A stretch of DNA of 19,691 nt, taken from contig JAEUSS010000180.1 in NCBI GenBank assembly GCA_016788685.1, positions 1 to 19,691 on the forward strand. The letters are read 5' to 3'. Under the pieces are notes generated by a model, which did not search any database, had not been told where the DNA came from, and saw only the letters and a program-made list of their open reading frames with translations. Source of the DNA: Prolixibacteraceae bacterium. GTDB taxonomy: Bacteria > Bacteroidota > Bacteroidia > Bacteroidales > Prolixibacteraceae. Position numbers and translations under genes: made by a program. Of this stretch, positions 7,688-17,003 are shown one piece after another; the first letter of the stretch is position 1; every line of letters starts with the position of its first letter.

Positions 7688-9994
7688 TCAATTTGTTTTT
7701 TCTAATTTGAATGAGGTGTTGTTTGTGATAAATACCTCATAATCTGTGGGAGCCGAATATTTGTAGATCAGTTTTTTCCCTTTCTTTTCCCACTGAAGAC
7801 GGAGCAGGTCGTTTCCGGCAGGCACAATTCCTTTGCACGATTTAATATCTGTATCGTTAAATGTAATGAAGATTTTTTTGTTAATTACATCCACTTCTTT
7901 CAGGCCTAATAAATCGCGGTAAAAAACATGGGCAATGTGCGAAGCAAATCCGTGGTTCAGGCTGGCGCGTGTATGGATATTTTCCCATAATGTTCCGGTC
8001 AGTTCGGCCATGTAGGCAAAGTTGTCAACAGACTCACTCAAAAGCTGCCTGACATGCCCGTTTCGCGAAAGGACTTCCAGTCGCAGATAGTTGCCGATAA
8101 AGGCGTTGGAAGGATAGATTTCATCGTATGCTTTGGTTTCTTTTCGTTTGGGGCCGAAGTCTTTCACCAGGATGTTCAGTAACCCGGGATACAGTTCGGG
8201 AGTAGCTGTTCCAAAGAAGAAGGCATAGTACTGGCAGGTTTCTGTCCGGTTATTTTTCTGAGGTTCCAGTTTTCCGTTCACGCGGATGGCATTATCGATG
8301 AAGAATGTTCCGTCGTAAGCTTGTTTCCGGATGGTGTCTTTAATTCTTTCCGCTTTTTGTTTCAGCTCGGGCAAATCATACAGTGCGGCAGTCACTTCAA
8401 GCATTTTTGCATACAACATATTGCTTGGGTAGTTCACGTCCTGAACAAAACTGTTGGCTTTTGACCATTCGATAAAAATCCATTTTTCGAGGTTTTCCAA
8501 TAAGCCGTCTTCGTTTTCGTATGCCTTAAAATAATTGAGCAGGGCCATGACCCGTTGCCGCGATGCGGTAATCATTTGGTGGTTGCCGCTGCGCTTAAAA
8601 TATTCTTCCAGCTCCAGGACGTACCACATGGCCCAGTTGGGAATGAAATTGGCGTTCGGATGATCGGAAGGGTAACACATCGGAAGCATGCCTTCCGGAA
8701 GAAATTCGAATTTTTCGGGCAGTAAAAAGTTTTCCAGAAAGTTGGTTTCAATCAGCGTATTTCCTGAAAGGTTAAAAGCTACCCGTCCGGTAAAATAGCT
8801 GTCGCAGAGCCATCCGGCGCGTTCGCGTTGAGGGCAGTCCATGAAAATGTCGAGGGCGTTTTGTTTATACGTTTCGACTGCAGCCTTGAAAATGAGGTTT
8901 AACCGCTCGTCGTTGCACGAGAATGATGCGTGCGACACATCCGAATTGACATATTGACGGATGTAAGGGTCGCGGATCGTGCAATCGCCCGATTCGACTT
9001 TTACTTTTAAATACTGAAGGGTATAGGGCTCAAAAGATTCCAGGTTGTATTCTCCCGGTTCGAGCTGATAATGTAAAAAGCTCTCGCTGTTCAGTCTGCG
9101 GGCATTCACATCTCCGCGGTCATTCAGGATTTCATCCCACGAGAATATGATTTTACACGGGGTGTTTACTTTTACTTTGGCACCGATGAAACCGGTTGAA
9201 TTACATTCAAATTTATAAATGCTGTCGCCAAGCAGGGCGGTATGTTTGCGGATGGTGTAATCGGGATATTTGACCCTGCGTTGTATGAGTTTTTTTGCTG
9301 CTGTTTTTTCCAGTGCCAGCGGATGAAACAGTTTATCTTTTCCATTCACCATCCATTCGTTGTAGTCGGGGGTGAGTACATACGATTCGGTGTGCGGGCG
9401 CTGAAAGCTGTATCGCGGGACATCTTTCACCCGCTGATCGAGCATACATGCTTCGAAATGCGCATCGGAACCCTGCGTTCCGGTTGAAACAATTACTTTG
9501 CCGTTCTGAGTGATTTCGGCTTGCAGAAAGGAGGGCTGGTTGAGCAGATAATAGCTGTAAACGTTGTATCCGGCCACTTCAACAGCCAGAATGTTTTCGC
9601 CCGGCTTAAGTACTTTTTGCAGATCATATTCGTCGACCCGGTAGTAACCGTGCCCGGCAACACAAGGGCCGTGTCCCAGGAATTGCCCGTTAATCCAGGC
9701 CCGGTAGTCTGACGATGCTGCTAATTTTAATGAAATCTCTGAAGTGGAGTCCACCGTTATTCTGGCTCGAAAACTTACTGTAAGATTCTGTTCTGCCTGA
9801 CGTGCGGTGTGGCGGCCGGAAGTTGTTATTACATAACGTTTATCTGTTTCCGTTTTCTTTACATTCCGGCTGTCAATCCATACAGGAATAGCTTTTTGAA
9901 AGAAAGCATCTTTTGCTTTTTCACAATAGTTTTGAGCCTGTCCCTTCAAAGACAAGACCAGGATGGCAAAAGTGAAAAACAACCGGTATTGCAT
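7688..9994 (-). CDS. alpha-L-rhamnosidase-like glycoside hydrolase (GH78 type)
   Basis: A 768-residue secreted protein with a Sec signal peptide ending near GQAQ (residues 18-21). A beta-rich lectin-like N-half (including an ASSDYRAWINGQFLGHGP segment at about 110) precedes an (alpha/alpha)6 barrel. The GH78 hallmark DCPQRERAGW has D386 and E391, followed by D398. This spacing (0, +5, +12) equals that of the D567/E572/D579 set of Bacillus RhaB. A late LWEN...SLNHG motif supplies E671 at the expected place of the other catalytic acid. The active site therefore looks intact. GH78 members release terminal alpha-L-rhamnose, though distant members vary, so exact specificity is open. It is the only recognisable glycoside hydrolase in the operon and begins 230 bp after susD, with the phosphoesterase lipoprotein gene 16 bp downstream. 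Confidence 0.85.
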   Translation of the reverse strand: MQYRLFFTFAILVLSLKGQAQNYCEKAKDAFFQKAIPVWIDSRNVKKTETDKRYVITTSGRHTARQAEQNLTVSFRARITVDSTSEISLKLAASSDYRAWINGQFLGHGPCVAGHGYYRVDEYDLQKVLKPGENILAVEVAGYNVYSYYLLNQPSFLQAEITQNGKVIVSTGTQGSDAHFEACMLDQRVKDVPRYSFQRPHTESYVLTPDYNEWMVNGKDKLFHPLALEKTAAKKLIQRRVKYPDYTIRKHTALLGDSIYKFECNSTGFIGAKVKVNTPCKIIFSWDEILNDRGDVNARRLNSESFLHYQLEPGEYNLESFEPYTLQYLKVKVESGDCTIRDPYIRQYVNSDVSHASFSCNDERLNLIFKAAVETYKQNALDIFMDCPQRERAGWLCDSYFTGRVAFNLSGNTLIETNFLENFLLPEKFEFLPEGMLPMCYPSDHPNANFIPNWAMWYVLELEEYFKRSGNHQMITASRQRVMALLNYFKAYENEDGLLENLEKWIFIEWSKANSFVQDVNYPSNMLYAKMLEVTAALYDLPELKQKAERIKDTIRKQAYDGTFFIDNAIRVNGKLEPQKNNRTETCQYYAFFFGTATPELYPGLLNILVKDFGPKRKETKAYDEIYPSNAFIGNYLRLEVLSRNGHVRQLLSESVDNFAYMAELTGTLWENIHTRASLNHGFASHIAHVFYRDLLGLKEVDVINKKIFITFNDTDIKSCKGIVPAGNDLLRLQWEKKGKKLIYKYSAPTDYEVFITNNTSFKLEKTN

Positions 9995-10096
9995 AACATT
10001 ACATTTTTACTGATTTAGCATTTTCAACCTCAGTCAATTTCCGATTGTGCAGATCAGAGTTCAAAAAGGCGTTGCTGCAATTTATGGATAAACCGC

Positions 10097-10164
10097 TCAT
10101 TGCGGGTGAAATAATATATTTTTTACAGCTGTTATGGCTTAACAATCATCTCATTCCGCAATGA
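10097..10164. repeat. inverted repeat with alternative pairings in the susD-GH78 gap
   Basis: The 230-bp gap 9995-10224 holds no plausible gene. Near its middle TCATTGCGG (10097-10105) pairs perfectly with CCGCAATGA (10156-10164) across 50 nt. Each arm can also fold alone: CCGC/GCGG around TCATT on the left (10093-10105), and TCATT/AATGA around CCGC on the right (10151-10164). Local and long-range pairings exclude each other. There is no strong U-tract right after the hairpin in the minus direction, so it is not a standard terminator. It could be an mRNA processing or stability element lowering expression downstream of susCD. The remaining gap sequence is A/T-rich and I found no TAnnTTTG promoter box in it. 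Confidence 0.5.
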
Positions 10165-10224
10165 ACAGGTTATCTCTTTTTTTGAAACAAGTTTTTTATT
10201 TGTTTACTTTTCTAGATGTCAGGT

Positions 10225-12000
10225 TTACTCCCAACCATCGTTTTGCGGTAATAAATTCGGATTTAAAGTGACTGCACTTTGAGGGATTGGCCTCAGGTAT
10301 TTTTTGTCGTCCCATTTCCGCTCAATACCCCAGGCCCAGATTAAATGTCCTTTGGTTACTTCAGAAAGCTTAATGTTTGCGCCCAGCACAACATATTTCA
10401 CTCCGGGAGTTGTTGTCGTTGGAGTTTTATCAACAATGCAGATATCAGCTTTTCCGTCGCCGTTCAGGTCATAGTTCACATTTTTGGCCGGAATATAAAT
10501 TCCTTTCCAGAGCATTTTTCCGGAATCCAGTAAATCGCCGGATTTCCATCTCATCAGGTCCTGGTAGCGGAGTCCTTCAAAACAAAGTTCGATGCCACGT
10601 TCGCGTCTGATTTCCAGTAAATATTTATCTGATATGTTTGGGAAAAAGGTTGTTTTCAGATAGTCGTCGGCCGTGGCAGGCACAGCACCCGAAACCCCGG
10701 CTCTGACCCGGAGTGGTTTGATGGTTTGTTCCCATTCCACCGGACCAAACTCTCCCAGCTCTGCTTTGGCTTCAGCATAGTTCAGGAGCACTTCGGCATA
10801 CCTGATGACAGGTATATTATTGGTACATTGGCCTTGTCCATCGTGCCACGAATCGTCCAGACTCCATTTTTTAATGTGGTAACCGGTTAGTGTAACAGCA
10901 AAGTCAGGAGGGGCAATGGTTCCGTTTTCCCGGTAATAACCTTCTGTCCGGATAGTTTGGCTCAGGCGGTAATCGCGGTTTTTCATCTCGGTATAAAATT
11001 CAATCTCGTCATAACCGGTTTTGTCGGTAAAGCGGCTTCCGTCGCGCATCAGGTATGAGTTTACGAATTGTTTGATCAGCGACCAGCGGCTGCCGTTGGT
11101 CGGAGAGTTGAAATTCCAGGTCAAATCGTGCCAAACCCGAGATTCGGTATTCATTACTCTGGCCAATATAACTTCTCCGGAGATTTTGGACATACTGCCC
11201 TGATCTTCTGAAACAAATAAGGTTCTGTAGTCAGTTTCCGGGTTTCCGGTGCTGTACAGGCGGTACTGGTTGGCATCCATCAGTGCTTTGGCGGCATCAG
11301 CGGCTTCGCGCAGCCAGGTATTGGCATCGGAGAGGCCCAGTTCTGGATGATATTTGCGGTAAGTACCTTCGTAGAGGCAGATTCTGGATTTCATGGCCAG
11401 TGCGGTGAACCGGTTAACCAGGCTGCTGTAGGTGTCTTTGGTTTCGCGCAGGTGGGTGGCGGCAAAAGTAATGTCTTCCAATACCTTGCCCATGACGAAC
11501 TCGCGGCTGTCGCGCCCTTTGTTCAATTCGGGGTCGTCCGGATTCATGGCTTTTTCATACCACGGGACGGCACCAAAAGTCTGTACTTTATTCAGATAAA
11601 AGACCGCTCTCCAATAGCGTGCAAGTCCGAGGTAATGGTTTAAAACAGCTTCAGAAACAGGAGCTTTCGGAGCACGTTCCAGAAAGTAATTGATGTTGCG
11701 CAGGGCACTCCAGTTGCTAATGCCCCAACCTGACTGGTCAACCGAGCTCCAGTCGCCCGAAAAGAACGTACTGGGCGTGTTTATTGCCCCGTAGTCTGAA
11801 GTTCCGTCAGCTTTTGCAATATCATCAGCTGTAGGGAGGTCGTTGGTATAGAACGAATAGGAGTATATTTTCAGATCATTTTCAGAAGTGAAAAAAGTAG
11901 CGGCTTCCAGTTGATGTATTGGTTCCTTCTCCAACAGATCGTCACAGGAGGAGAAAGCGATGCTGCCTGCCAGTAGTGAATATATAATTATCTTTTTCAT
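10225..12000 (-). CDS. SusD/RagB-like nutrient-binding outer-membrane lipoprotein
   Basis: A 591-residue surface lipoprotein of the SusD family. The signal peptide ends in a lipobox with C19, followed by DDLLEKEP, typical of SusD proteins. The N-terminal TPR-containing half (about 20-300) has conserved stretches such as NYFLERAP and LGLARYWRAVFYLNKVQTFG; the C-terminal SusD domain includes VIRYAEVLLNYAEAKAELG (about 420-440) and RRERGIELCFEG. It should act as the lid that delivers ligand to the SusC channel encoded 11 bp upstream. Length is in the normal range. The ligand cannot be read from the sequence; the neighbours suggest a phosphoglycerol-bearing oligomer. Confidence 0.95.
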   Translation of the reverse strand: MKKIIIYSLLAGSIAFSSCDDLLEKEPIHQLEAATFFTSENDLKIYSYSFYTNDLPTADDIAKADGTSDYGAINTPSTFFSGDWSSVDQSGWGISNWSALRNINYFLERAPKAPVSEAVLNHYLGLARYWRAVFYLNKVQTFGAVPWYEKAMNPDDPELNKGRDSREFVMGKVLEDITFAATHLRETKDTYSSLVNRFTALAMKSRICLYEGTYRKYHPELGLSDANTWLREAADAAKALMDANQYRLYSTGNPETDYRTLFVSEDQGSMSKISGEVILARVMNTESRVWHDLTWNFNSPTNGSRWSLIKQFVNSYLMRDGSRFTDKTGYDEIEFYTEMKNRDYRLSQTIRTEGYYRENGTIAPPDFAVTLTGYHIKKWSLDDSWHDGQGQCTNNIPVIRYAEVLLNYAEAKAELGEFGPVEWEQTIKPLRVRAGVSGAVPATADDYLKTTFFPNISDKYLLEIRRERGIELCFEGLRYQDLMRWKSGDLLDSGKMLWKGIYIPAKNVNYDLNGDGKADICIVDKTPTTTTPGVKYVVLGANIKLSEVTKGHLIWAWGIERKWDDKKYLRPIPQSAVTLNPNLLPQNDGWE

Positions 12001-12011
12001 GTGTTTAATGT

Positions 12012-15000
12012 TTAAAAAGTGATGTTAACTCCCAGCGTAAAAGTTTTCAGCATGGGGTAGCTGTATCCGTTTTCTGAATTTGAGTTAGAGGCAATGTCGC
12101 TGTCTCCGGTTTCAATTACTTCAGGGTCAAAGTTGTTCGTGTGTTTGGTCAGGCCGGTCAATGTCCAGAGGTTCTCTCCGGTGACGTAGAATTTGACAGC
12201 CGACATTTTCACTTTTGATGTCAGGTTCGACGGCAATGTATAATCTAACGTCAATGATTTTAGCCGGATGTAAGCAGCATTCTGCAGGTACCTGTTGTTT
12301 TTGACTCCCATGGGTTTAGAGGTCGAGTTTGCCATGTAGGTTCTCAGGCGCGGCCAGTAAGCATTCGGGTCTTCGTTCACACCTTCAATCCACATGTTTC
12401 CAACCTGATCGGTTGGGTAATATCCGTAATGACGGTTGTATTGCCCCCAGAAATAACCCGACTCAATGTCCGGATACCAATCGCGTTTTCCGACACCCTG
12501 AAAGAAAGCACTGATGCCAAATCCTTTATAGTTTGCGCCCAGGTTTATCCCGAAACGATACCGCTGTTCTTCGTTGCCAATGATGCTTAAATCACCATGG
12601 TCGTCCAGGGTATTTTTTCCTCGATAAACTTCACCGTCGTTGTTGGAGTCTCTGAACTTAAGGTCGCCGGGGAGTAATATTTTACCTTTTGAAACCGCGA
12701 TTTTTGACTGATCAGCATGGTTGGCAATTTCTTCGGCGCTGGTAAACAAGCCATCGATGGTATATCCCCAGATATCGCCAATGCGCTGGCCGACGTAGTA
12801 TGAACTAAGAAACTGGTTTTCGTTGCCCAGGTATTTGGTAATCCAGCTTTGGCTGTCCCAGATCATAAACTTAACGTTGTACGACAGATCGCTGCCTGCA
12901 ACCTTGACGCGGTCTTTCCAGCCAATTGTAAATTCCCATCCGATTGTTTTCAGGTCAGCATAGTTTCCTCTCGGAGAGGCCGAACCCAGCACCTGCGGGA
13001 GGTCTGGTCCTAAAACATACATGTCGGTGGTATTTCTGCGGTATAAATCGAAAGCAACATTAAGCTTGCTTTTCAACATGTCAGCGTCTAATCCAACGTT
13101 GTAGGTTGTCGCTTTTTCCCAGGTCAGGTTATCAGGAATAAGGTCCGGCAATGATGTGTAAGTCTGAAAGCCGCCGTTGAGGAGCAGCGAAGTTTTGGAT
13201 ACCTCCATCAAGTCGAGATAGTCGTAAGGCTCAACATTTCCGTTTCCTAATGTTCCGGCCGAAAGGCGGAGTTTCAGGTTATCCAGCCAGCTTTTGGTGT
13301 TGCTCATAAAACCCTCGTCTGAAATACGCCAACCGAATGATGCTGAAGGGAAAATACCCCATTGTTCATTGGTCGGAAATTTGGAAGATCCATCGTAACG
13401 ACCACTCATCTCAAACAGATACTTCCCTTTGTATGAGTAGTTTGCCCGCATGAAAACTCCAACAAAACCCCAGTCGGAACTTCTTTCTTCCATGACAAAA
13501 TTTATCCCGTCCATCAGTATAAAATTGGGTTTATCCGGATATAAGTAGCTGTCCCTTCTGTTGTAAAGATTCCTTCTGGTCGACGATTCGACATTACCAC
13601 CCAGCAGGACATTCAGCGAATGGTTTTCTCCGAGCTTGGGAGTCAGGTTTGCTGTGAAATTGCTGGCAAAATAATTGGTTTCCTGGTTCCACATTCTCCT
13701 CAGCGATTGTCCTTTTTCTGCAAACAGGGCGGGTCCTTCGCTGTACGGTGCGTAGCGGTTAACGCGTGTTCTTTGGTAGTCTTTGTAACTGTATGTAACA
13801 TCGCCTTTGAAGGTCAGGACATCTTTAACCGGAGAGTAGGTTACTCCGATGGTATTTCTGACATTCAGTGTGTTGTCGTCCTGATAAGAAGTCTTGTTGT
13901 GAAAATCGCCTACTCCGTTGTAAATGGACGAATACGTATAAGTTCCGTCGGGATTGAATAAAGTAGCAACCGGATAACCCTGGTGTTCAAGGTTGCGTTG
14001 TACCAGTTCATCGGCGTATGACAGCAGCGGATAACGATATTTGGTGTAATCGATAGCGAAGTTGTTGTCGATAGTCAGATTCGGACTAATCTTGATTTGT
14101 CCTTTCGCTCTTAAGTTGTATCGGTTCAGGTCGTCAGAATTATATCTGTAAACACCGTCCTGAGAGAAGTATCTTCCTGAAATGTAGTAGCTTGACTGGT
14201 CGTTGCCTCCGTTGATGCTCAGTTTGTGGTCGGTTCCCTGAGTCCAGTCTTTATACAAAAGTCTGTCCCAATCAGTATTCCCGAAATATTCGTATCGGCC
14301 ATCGGCAGTCACCCGGGTTCTGGGCAGTTCCGGATTGTCATTTCTCCTTTTTAATTCATCATACCATGATCTGGAGAACGGGAAAACGTTGTTGATCGTG
14401 GTTGGGTCGGCAGCTGAGTAATCGTTATATCCGTAGTAGGCATTTAAGAAAGAGGTGGTCCATTCGTAACCGTTGGTAACAAACGATGGTTCTACCGTTC
14501 TGGTCAGGAAAGAGAAATTTCCGTCGTAGTTGATCTTTACACCACCTTTATTGGCTTTTTTGGTTGTAATCAGCACAACCCCGAATGTACCGCGTGCGCC
14601 GTACACTGCAGCGGATGAGGCATCTTTCAGTACCGAAACGCTTTCGATGTCCTGAGGGTTAATGGTACTGGGGTCGCCTTCAACTCCGTCAATCAGAACC
14701 AATGCGCTACCGCCGGCTCCGATGGAAGTTTGTCCGCGAACGTTATAGCTTGCGCCGCTGGTTGGTTTCCCATCGCGCATGGTAATATTTAAATTGGGAA
14801 TCTGTCCTTGCAAACTGCGGGTGATGCTTGGATTCGGACGGCTTTCAATCGTTTCAGAAGTAATTTGGTCGACGGCACCAATCAGGTCACGTTTTTTTGC
14901 CGTTCCGTAACCAATGACCACAACTTCGTCAATTTCCGAAAGGTCAGCTTTCAAGGTTACATCTACTGTTGTCCTGCCGTTAACTTCTATGGTGGCAGTT

Positions 15001-15305
15001 GTAAACCCGATGTATGAGAACGATAACTTAGCCTGGCTGTCGGCCATTTGTATCCGGTATCGTCCGTTGGCATCAGTCACGGTTCCGTTGGTAGTTCCTG
15101 AAATATAAACCGTTGCGCCAACAAGAGGAGCGCCATCTGTATCAACAACGGCACCAGTAACGGTGTGCGATTGCTGAAGAGTTGCAGTTTCGGCCTCAAC
15201 ACCTTCTTTTTCCGTTGCGCGAAGTTCGGAGCTCCACGCAATAAAGAAGATGAAGGTTAAAGCAATTATTGGAATTTTCTTCCATAATTTATATGTTAAC
15301 AACAT
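12012..15305 (-). CDS. SusC/RagA-like TonB-dependent outer-membrane transporter
   Basis: A 1097-residue SusC-family transporter. After a signal peptide (about 1-30) comes a carboxypeptidase-D-regulatory-like domain (about 47-118, with VVDTDGAPLVGATV and NGTVTDANGRY). A TonB-box-like DEVVVIGYG lies at about 126-134, then the plug (about 135-250, with VRGQTSIGAGG and VLKDASSAAVYGARG) and the barrel to the C-terminus, which ends in the phenylalanine usual for outer-membrane barrels. There is no N-terminal STN domain, so direct anti-sigma signalling through this protein is not expected. It should import the locus substrate using TonB energy. The gene is 82 bp after the unknown lipoprotein gene and 11 bp before susD. 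Confidence 0.96.
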   Translation of the reverse strand: MLLTYKLWKKIPIIALTFIFFIAWSSELRATEKEGVEAETATLQQSHTVTGAVVDTDGAPLVGATVYISGTTNGTVTDANGRYRIQMADSQAKLSFSYIGFTTATIEVNGRTTVDVTLKADLSEIDEVVVIGYGTAKKRDLIGAVDQITSETIESRPNPSITRSLQGQIPNLNITMRDGKPTSGASYNVRGQTSIGAGGSALVLIDGVEGDPSTINPQDIESVSVLKDASSAAVYGARGTFGVVLITTKKANKGGVKINYDGNFSFLTRTVEPSFVTNGYEWTTSFLNAYYGYNDYSAADPTTINNVFPFSRSWYDELKRRNDNPELPRTRVTADGRYEYFGNTDWDRLLYKDWTQGTDHKLSINGGNDQSSYYISGRYFSQDGVYRYNSDDLNRYNLRAKGQIKISPNLTIDNNFAIDYTKYRYPLLSYADELVQRNLEHQGYPVATLFNPDGTYTYSSIYNGVGDFHNKTSYQDDNTLNVRNTIGVTYSPVKDVLTFKGDVTYSYKDYQRTRVNRYAPYSEGPALFAEKGQSLRRMWNQETNYFASNFTANLTPKLGENHSLNVLLGGNVESSTRRNLYNRRDSYLYPDKPNFILMDGINFVMEERSSDWGFVGVFMRANYSYKGKYLFEMSGRYDGSSKFPTNEQWGIFPSASFGWRISDEGFMSNTKSWLDNLKLRLSAGTLGNGNVEPYDYLDLMEVSKTSLLLNGGFQTYTSLPDLIPDNLTWEKATTYNVGLDADMLKSKLNVAFDLYRRNTTDMYVLGPDLPQVLGSASPRGNYADLKTIGWEFTIGWKDRVKVAGSDLSYNVKFMIWDSQSWITKYLGNENQFLSSYYVGQRIGDIWGYTIDGLFTSAEEIANHADQSKIAVSKGKILLPGDLKFRDSNNDGEVYRGKNTLDDHGDLSIIGNEEQRYRFGINLGANYKGFGISAFFQGVGKRDWYPDIESGYFWGQYNRHYGYYPTDQVGNMWIEGVNEDPNAYWPRLRTYMANSTSKPMGVKNNRYLQNAAYIRLKSLTLDYTLPSNLTSKVKMSAVKFYVTGENLWTLTGLTKHTNNFDPEVIETGDSDIASNSNSENGYSYPMLKTFTLGVNITF

Positions 15306-15387
15306 AATCTGTAGGTATTTAGGTTAATATTATATTTTTTAGAATAATCCATCTTTAAATCCCTGTTTATGAAGACTGATTGATGAT

Positions 15388-16875
15388 TTATTTGTCGACA
15401 AATACGGTGCAGTCGGTTGAGTTTTCAATATCAGCGACCGATGCGCCCGGAAGGTCTTTCATATTAAATACGAACGGAGTCCCGCTTCTCGGAACCAACC
15501 ATTCGGTTGGGGTAACCTGCCCGCCAAGTTTAATGAAAACGCCCACATCAGTTGCCGGAACCGGAAACAGGAATGTATTTGTGCCTTGTCCAAACAAAGT
15601 CTGAGGTTCGCCTGTAACCGGATTCGATCTTTCGTACACGTCGTTATCAGGAATCTGATAAGCCTGGAAAGTAATTTTGGTACCAAAGAAAATGGCATCG
15701 ACCGGGACCGTGTTTTCGTCAACATGGGTTCCTTTAAAAACAGCTATACCATCAGGATTGCTTTTGGTTACTGTTGCCTGAGATGTTCCCGAACCGTTTC
15801 CCAGAAGACCTCCGCCAGCTTTGGCGGCTCCGTTGTTGTTTCCTCCCGGAGTGGCAGAGTAATCAATTCCCCAGAATTTGCTTTTATCCAGCTGAGGGCT
15901 TCCCAATAACTGGTAATAACTGCATATCATTCGGGAGCCACCTCCTACGTAGAAATATTGACCTTTTTTTACCGAACCAGTTTCCAGATTCATCTGGTAA
16001 ACTTTTTTACTTGTTGCAGTGTAAATTCCGTCAGCCCAGCCTGTTGAGGTAGGAGTCCCGGTATTGGTAAAGATTACGCTATAATTCACTTCTGAGAAAT
16101 CAATATCTTTCAGAGCCATCAGCTGCACATACTCGTATTGTCCCGGATGAACAAATCCGTCACCTGAAACGGCTCCGGTGTTTGGACTGTCGGAACCTTT
16201 GGGGTCGCTCAGGAAACCGGTAATCACAATATCAGTATTGTGGAATATCCGGCGAAGCATAAATGACTCGGAATTGCTTAATCCTGCACCAACACTCGAA
16301 ACTGATTGTTTGAAAACCGACAGGTTCTCATCATCATAAACATAAACGTTGTAAGTTCCGACAACTGTTTTCGGAAAAGTAACTTTGCCTTGAGCGTCTG
16401 ACAGGCTTTCCTTTATTAAAACAGGATTGGTATCAGTCGTATATAAAGCCACTTTTCTGCCCGCGATCGGATTCTGTCTGTTGTCCTTTAGTAACACATC
16501 GAAGTCGTAATTTTCGACAAAAACATTGATAGACCATTCAATAACATTCAGTGAATTATCTTTTTCAATGATTATTTCAGTCGATCCGATTTCGTTTTCG
16601 TTCGCGTCAATGGCTTTAAGTGTGTATTTTCGGGGTTCGAGGCTGGTAAAACTTCCTTTACCCAGAACAGACGTGTAGGTTGAATCAACAACAAAGCCAG
16701 GTTTCTGATCAGTATAAAAAACCTTTAACCAAACGCCGGAAAGAGGTACTCCGTCATTGTTGGTTAGTGTCAGGCTGCAATCGTTAATCTCGGGCAAGGC
16801 CGGATCTTTAAATTTGTCACAAGCTGTCAGTAAAACAGCAGCCATGAAAAAAATAAAAACAATTTTTTGTTTCAT
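15388..16875 (-). CDS. outer-membrane-type lipoprotein of unknown function with duplicated beta-domains
   Basis: I do not recognise this 495-residue protein. The signal peptide ends in lipobox LLTAC with C19. Two similar Ig/carboxypeptidase-regulatory-like modules follow at about 32-90 and 123-181, both with an N-x-x-P-(L/I)-x-G entry, a YTD or TTD turn, a GKG or GKV strand and a K/TY exit, which suggests an internal duplication. Residues from about 214 begin DIVITGFLSDPKGS, then EYVQLMALKDIDFSE; this loosely resembles lamin-tail-type beta-sandwiches, but that is only a visual impression. A glycine/asparagine-rich linker lies at about 343-365. No catalytic motif is visible. It sits 82 bp upstream of susC, where surface glycan-binding proteins often lie in such loci, so a ligand-binding surface lipoprotein is the best guess. 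Confidence 0.8.
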   Translation of the reverse strand: MKQKIVFIFFMAAVLLTACDKFKDPALPEINDCSLTLTNNDGVPLSGVWLKVFYTDQKPGFVVDSTYTSVLGKGSFTSLEPRKYTLKAIDANENEIGSTEIIIEKDNSLNVIEWSINVFVENYDFDVLLKDNRQNPIAGRKVALYTTDTNPVLIKESLSDAQGKVTFPKTVVGTYNVYVYDDENLSVFKQSVSSVGAGLSNSESFMLRRIFHNTDIVITGFLSDPKGSDSPNTGAVSGDGFVHPGQYEYVQLMALKDIDFSEVNYSVIFTNTGTPTSTGWADGIYTATSKKVYQMNLETGSVKKGQYFYVGGGSRMICSYYQLLGSPQLDKSKFWGIDYSATPGGNNNGAAKAGGGLLGNGSGTSQATVTKSNPDGIAVFKGTHVDENTVPVDAIFFGTKITFQAYQIPDNDVYERSNPVTGEPQTLFGQGTNTFLFPVPATDVGVFIKLGGQVTPTEWLVPRSGTPFVFNMKDLPGASVADIENSTDCTVFVDK

Positions 16876-16934
16876 AAAATTTAGTTTTTAGTTGTAAATC
16901 AAATCTTCCGGATTTTCACTCGGAGGAACGTTTC

Positions 16935-16969
16935 AACCGGCTCTTTACATAGAAAATGAAAGGCCGGTT
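16935..16969. repeat. hairpin between the GDPD gene and the lipoprotein gene
   Basis: AACCGGC (16935-16941) pairs perfectly with GCCGGTT (16963-16969). On the minus strand the stem can be extended past one mismatch by a few A-U/G-U pairs, leaving an A/U-rich loop. The arm nearest the downstream gene is followed by GAAACG rather than a U-tract, so it is unlikely to be a terminator. It divides the two metabolic genes (glpD, GDPD) from the lipoprotein-susC-susD block, and may protect or cut the transcript to balance their amounts (inference). Confidence 0.45.
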
Positions 16970-17003
16970 CGTAATATATGGTTGCGGGTTTCTCTTTGTC
17001 GGT

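Noticed and set aside
16900..16936. AAGATTTG on the minus strand as a -7 box for a separate promoter of the lipoprotein-susC-susD block
   Set aside because: It departs from TAnnTTTG at the first position, and the nearest TTG is about 26 nt upstream, outside normal spacing. Not supported enough to list.
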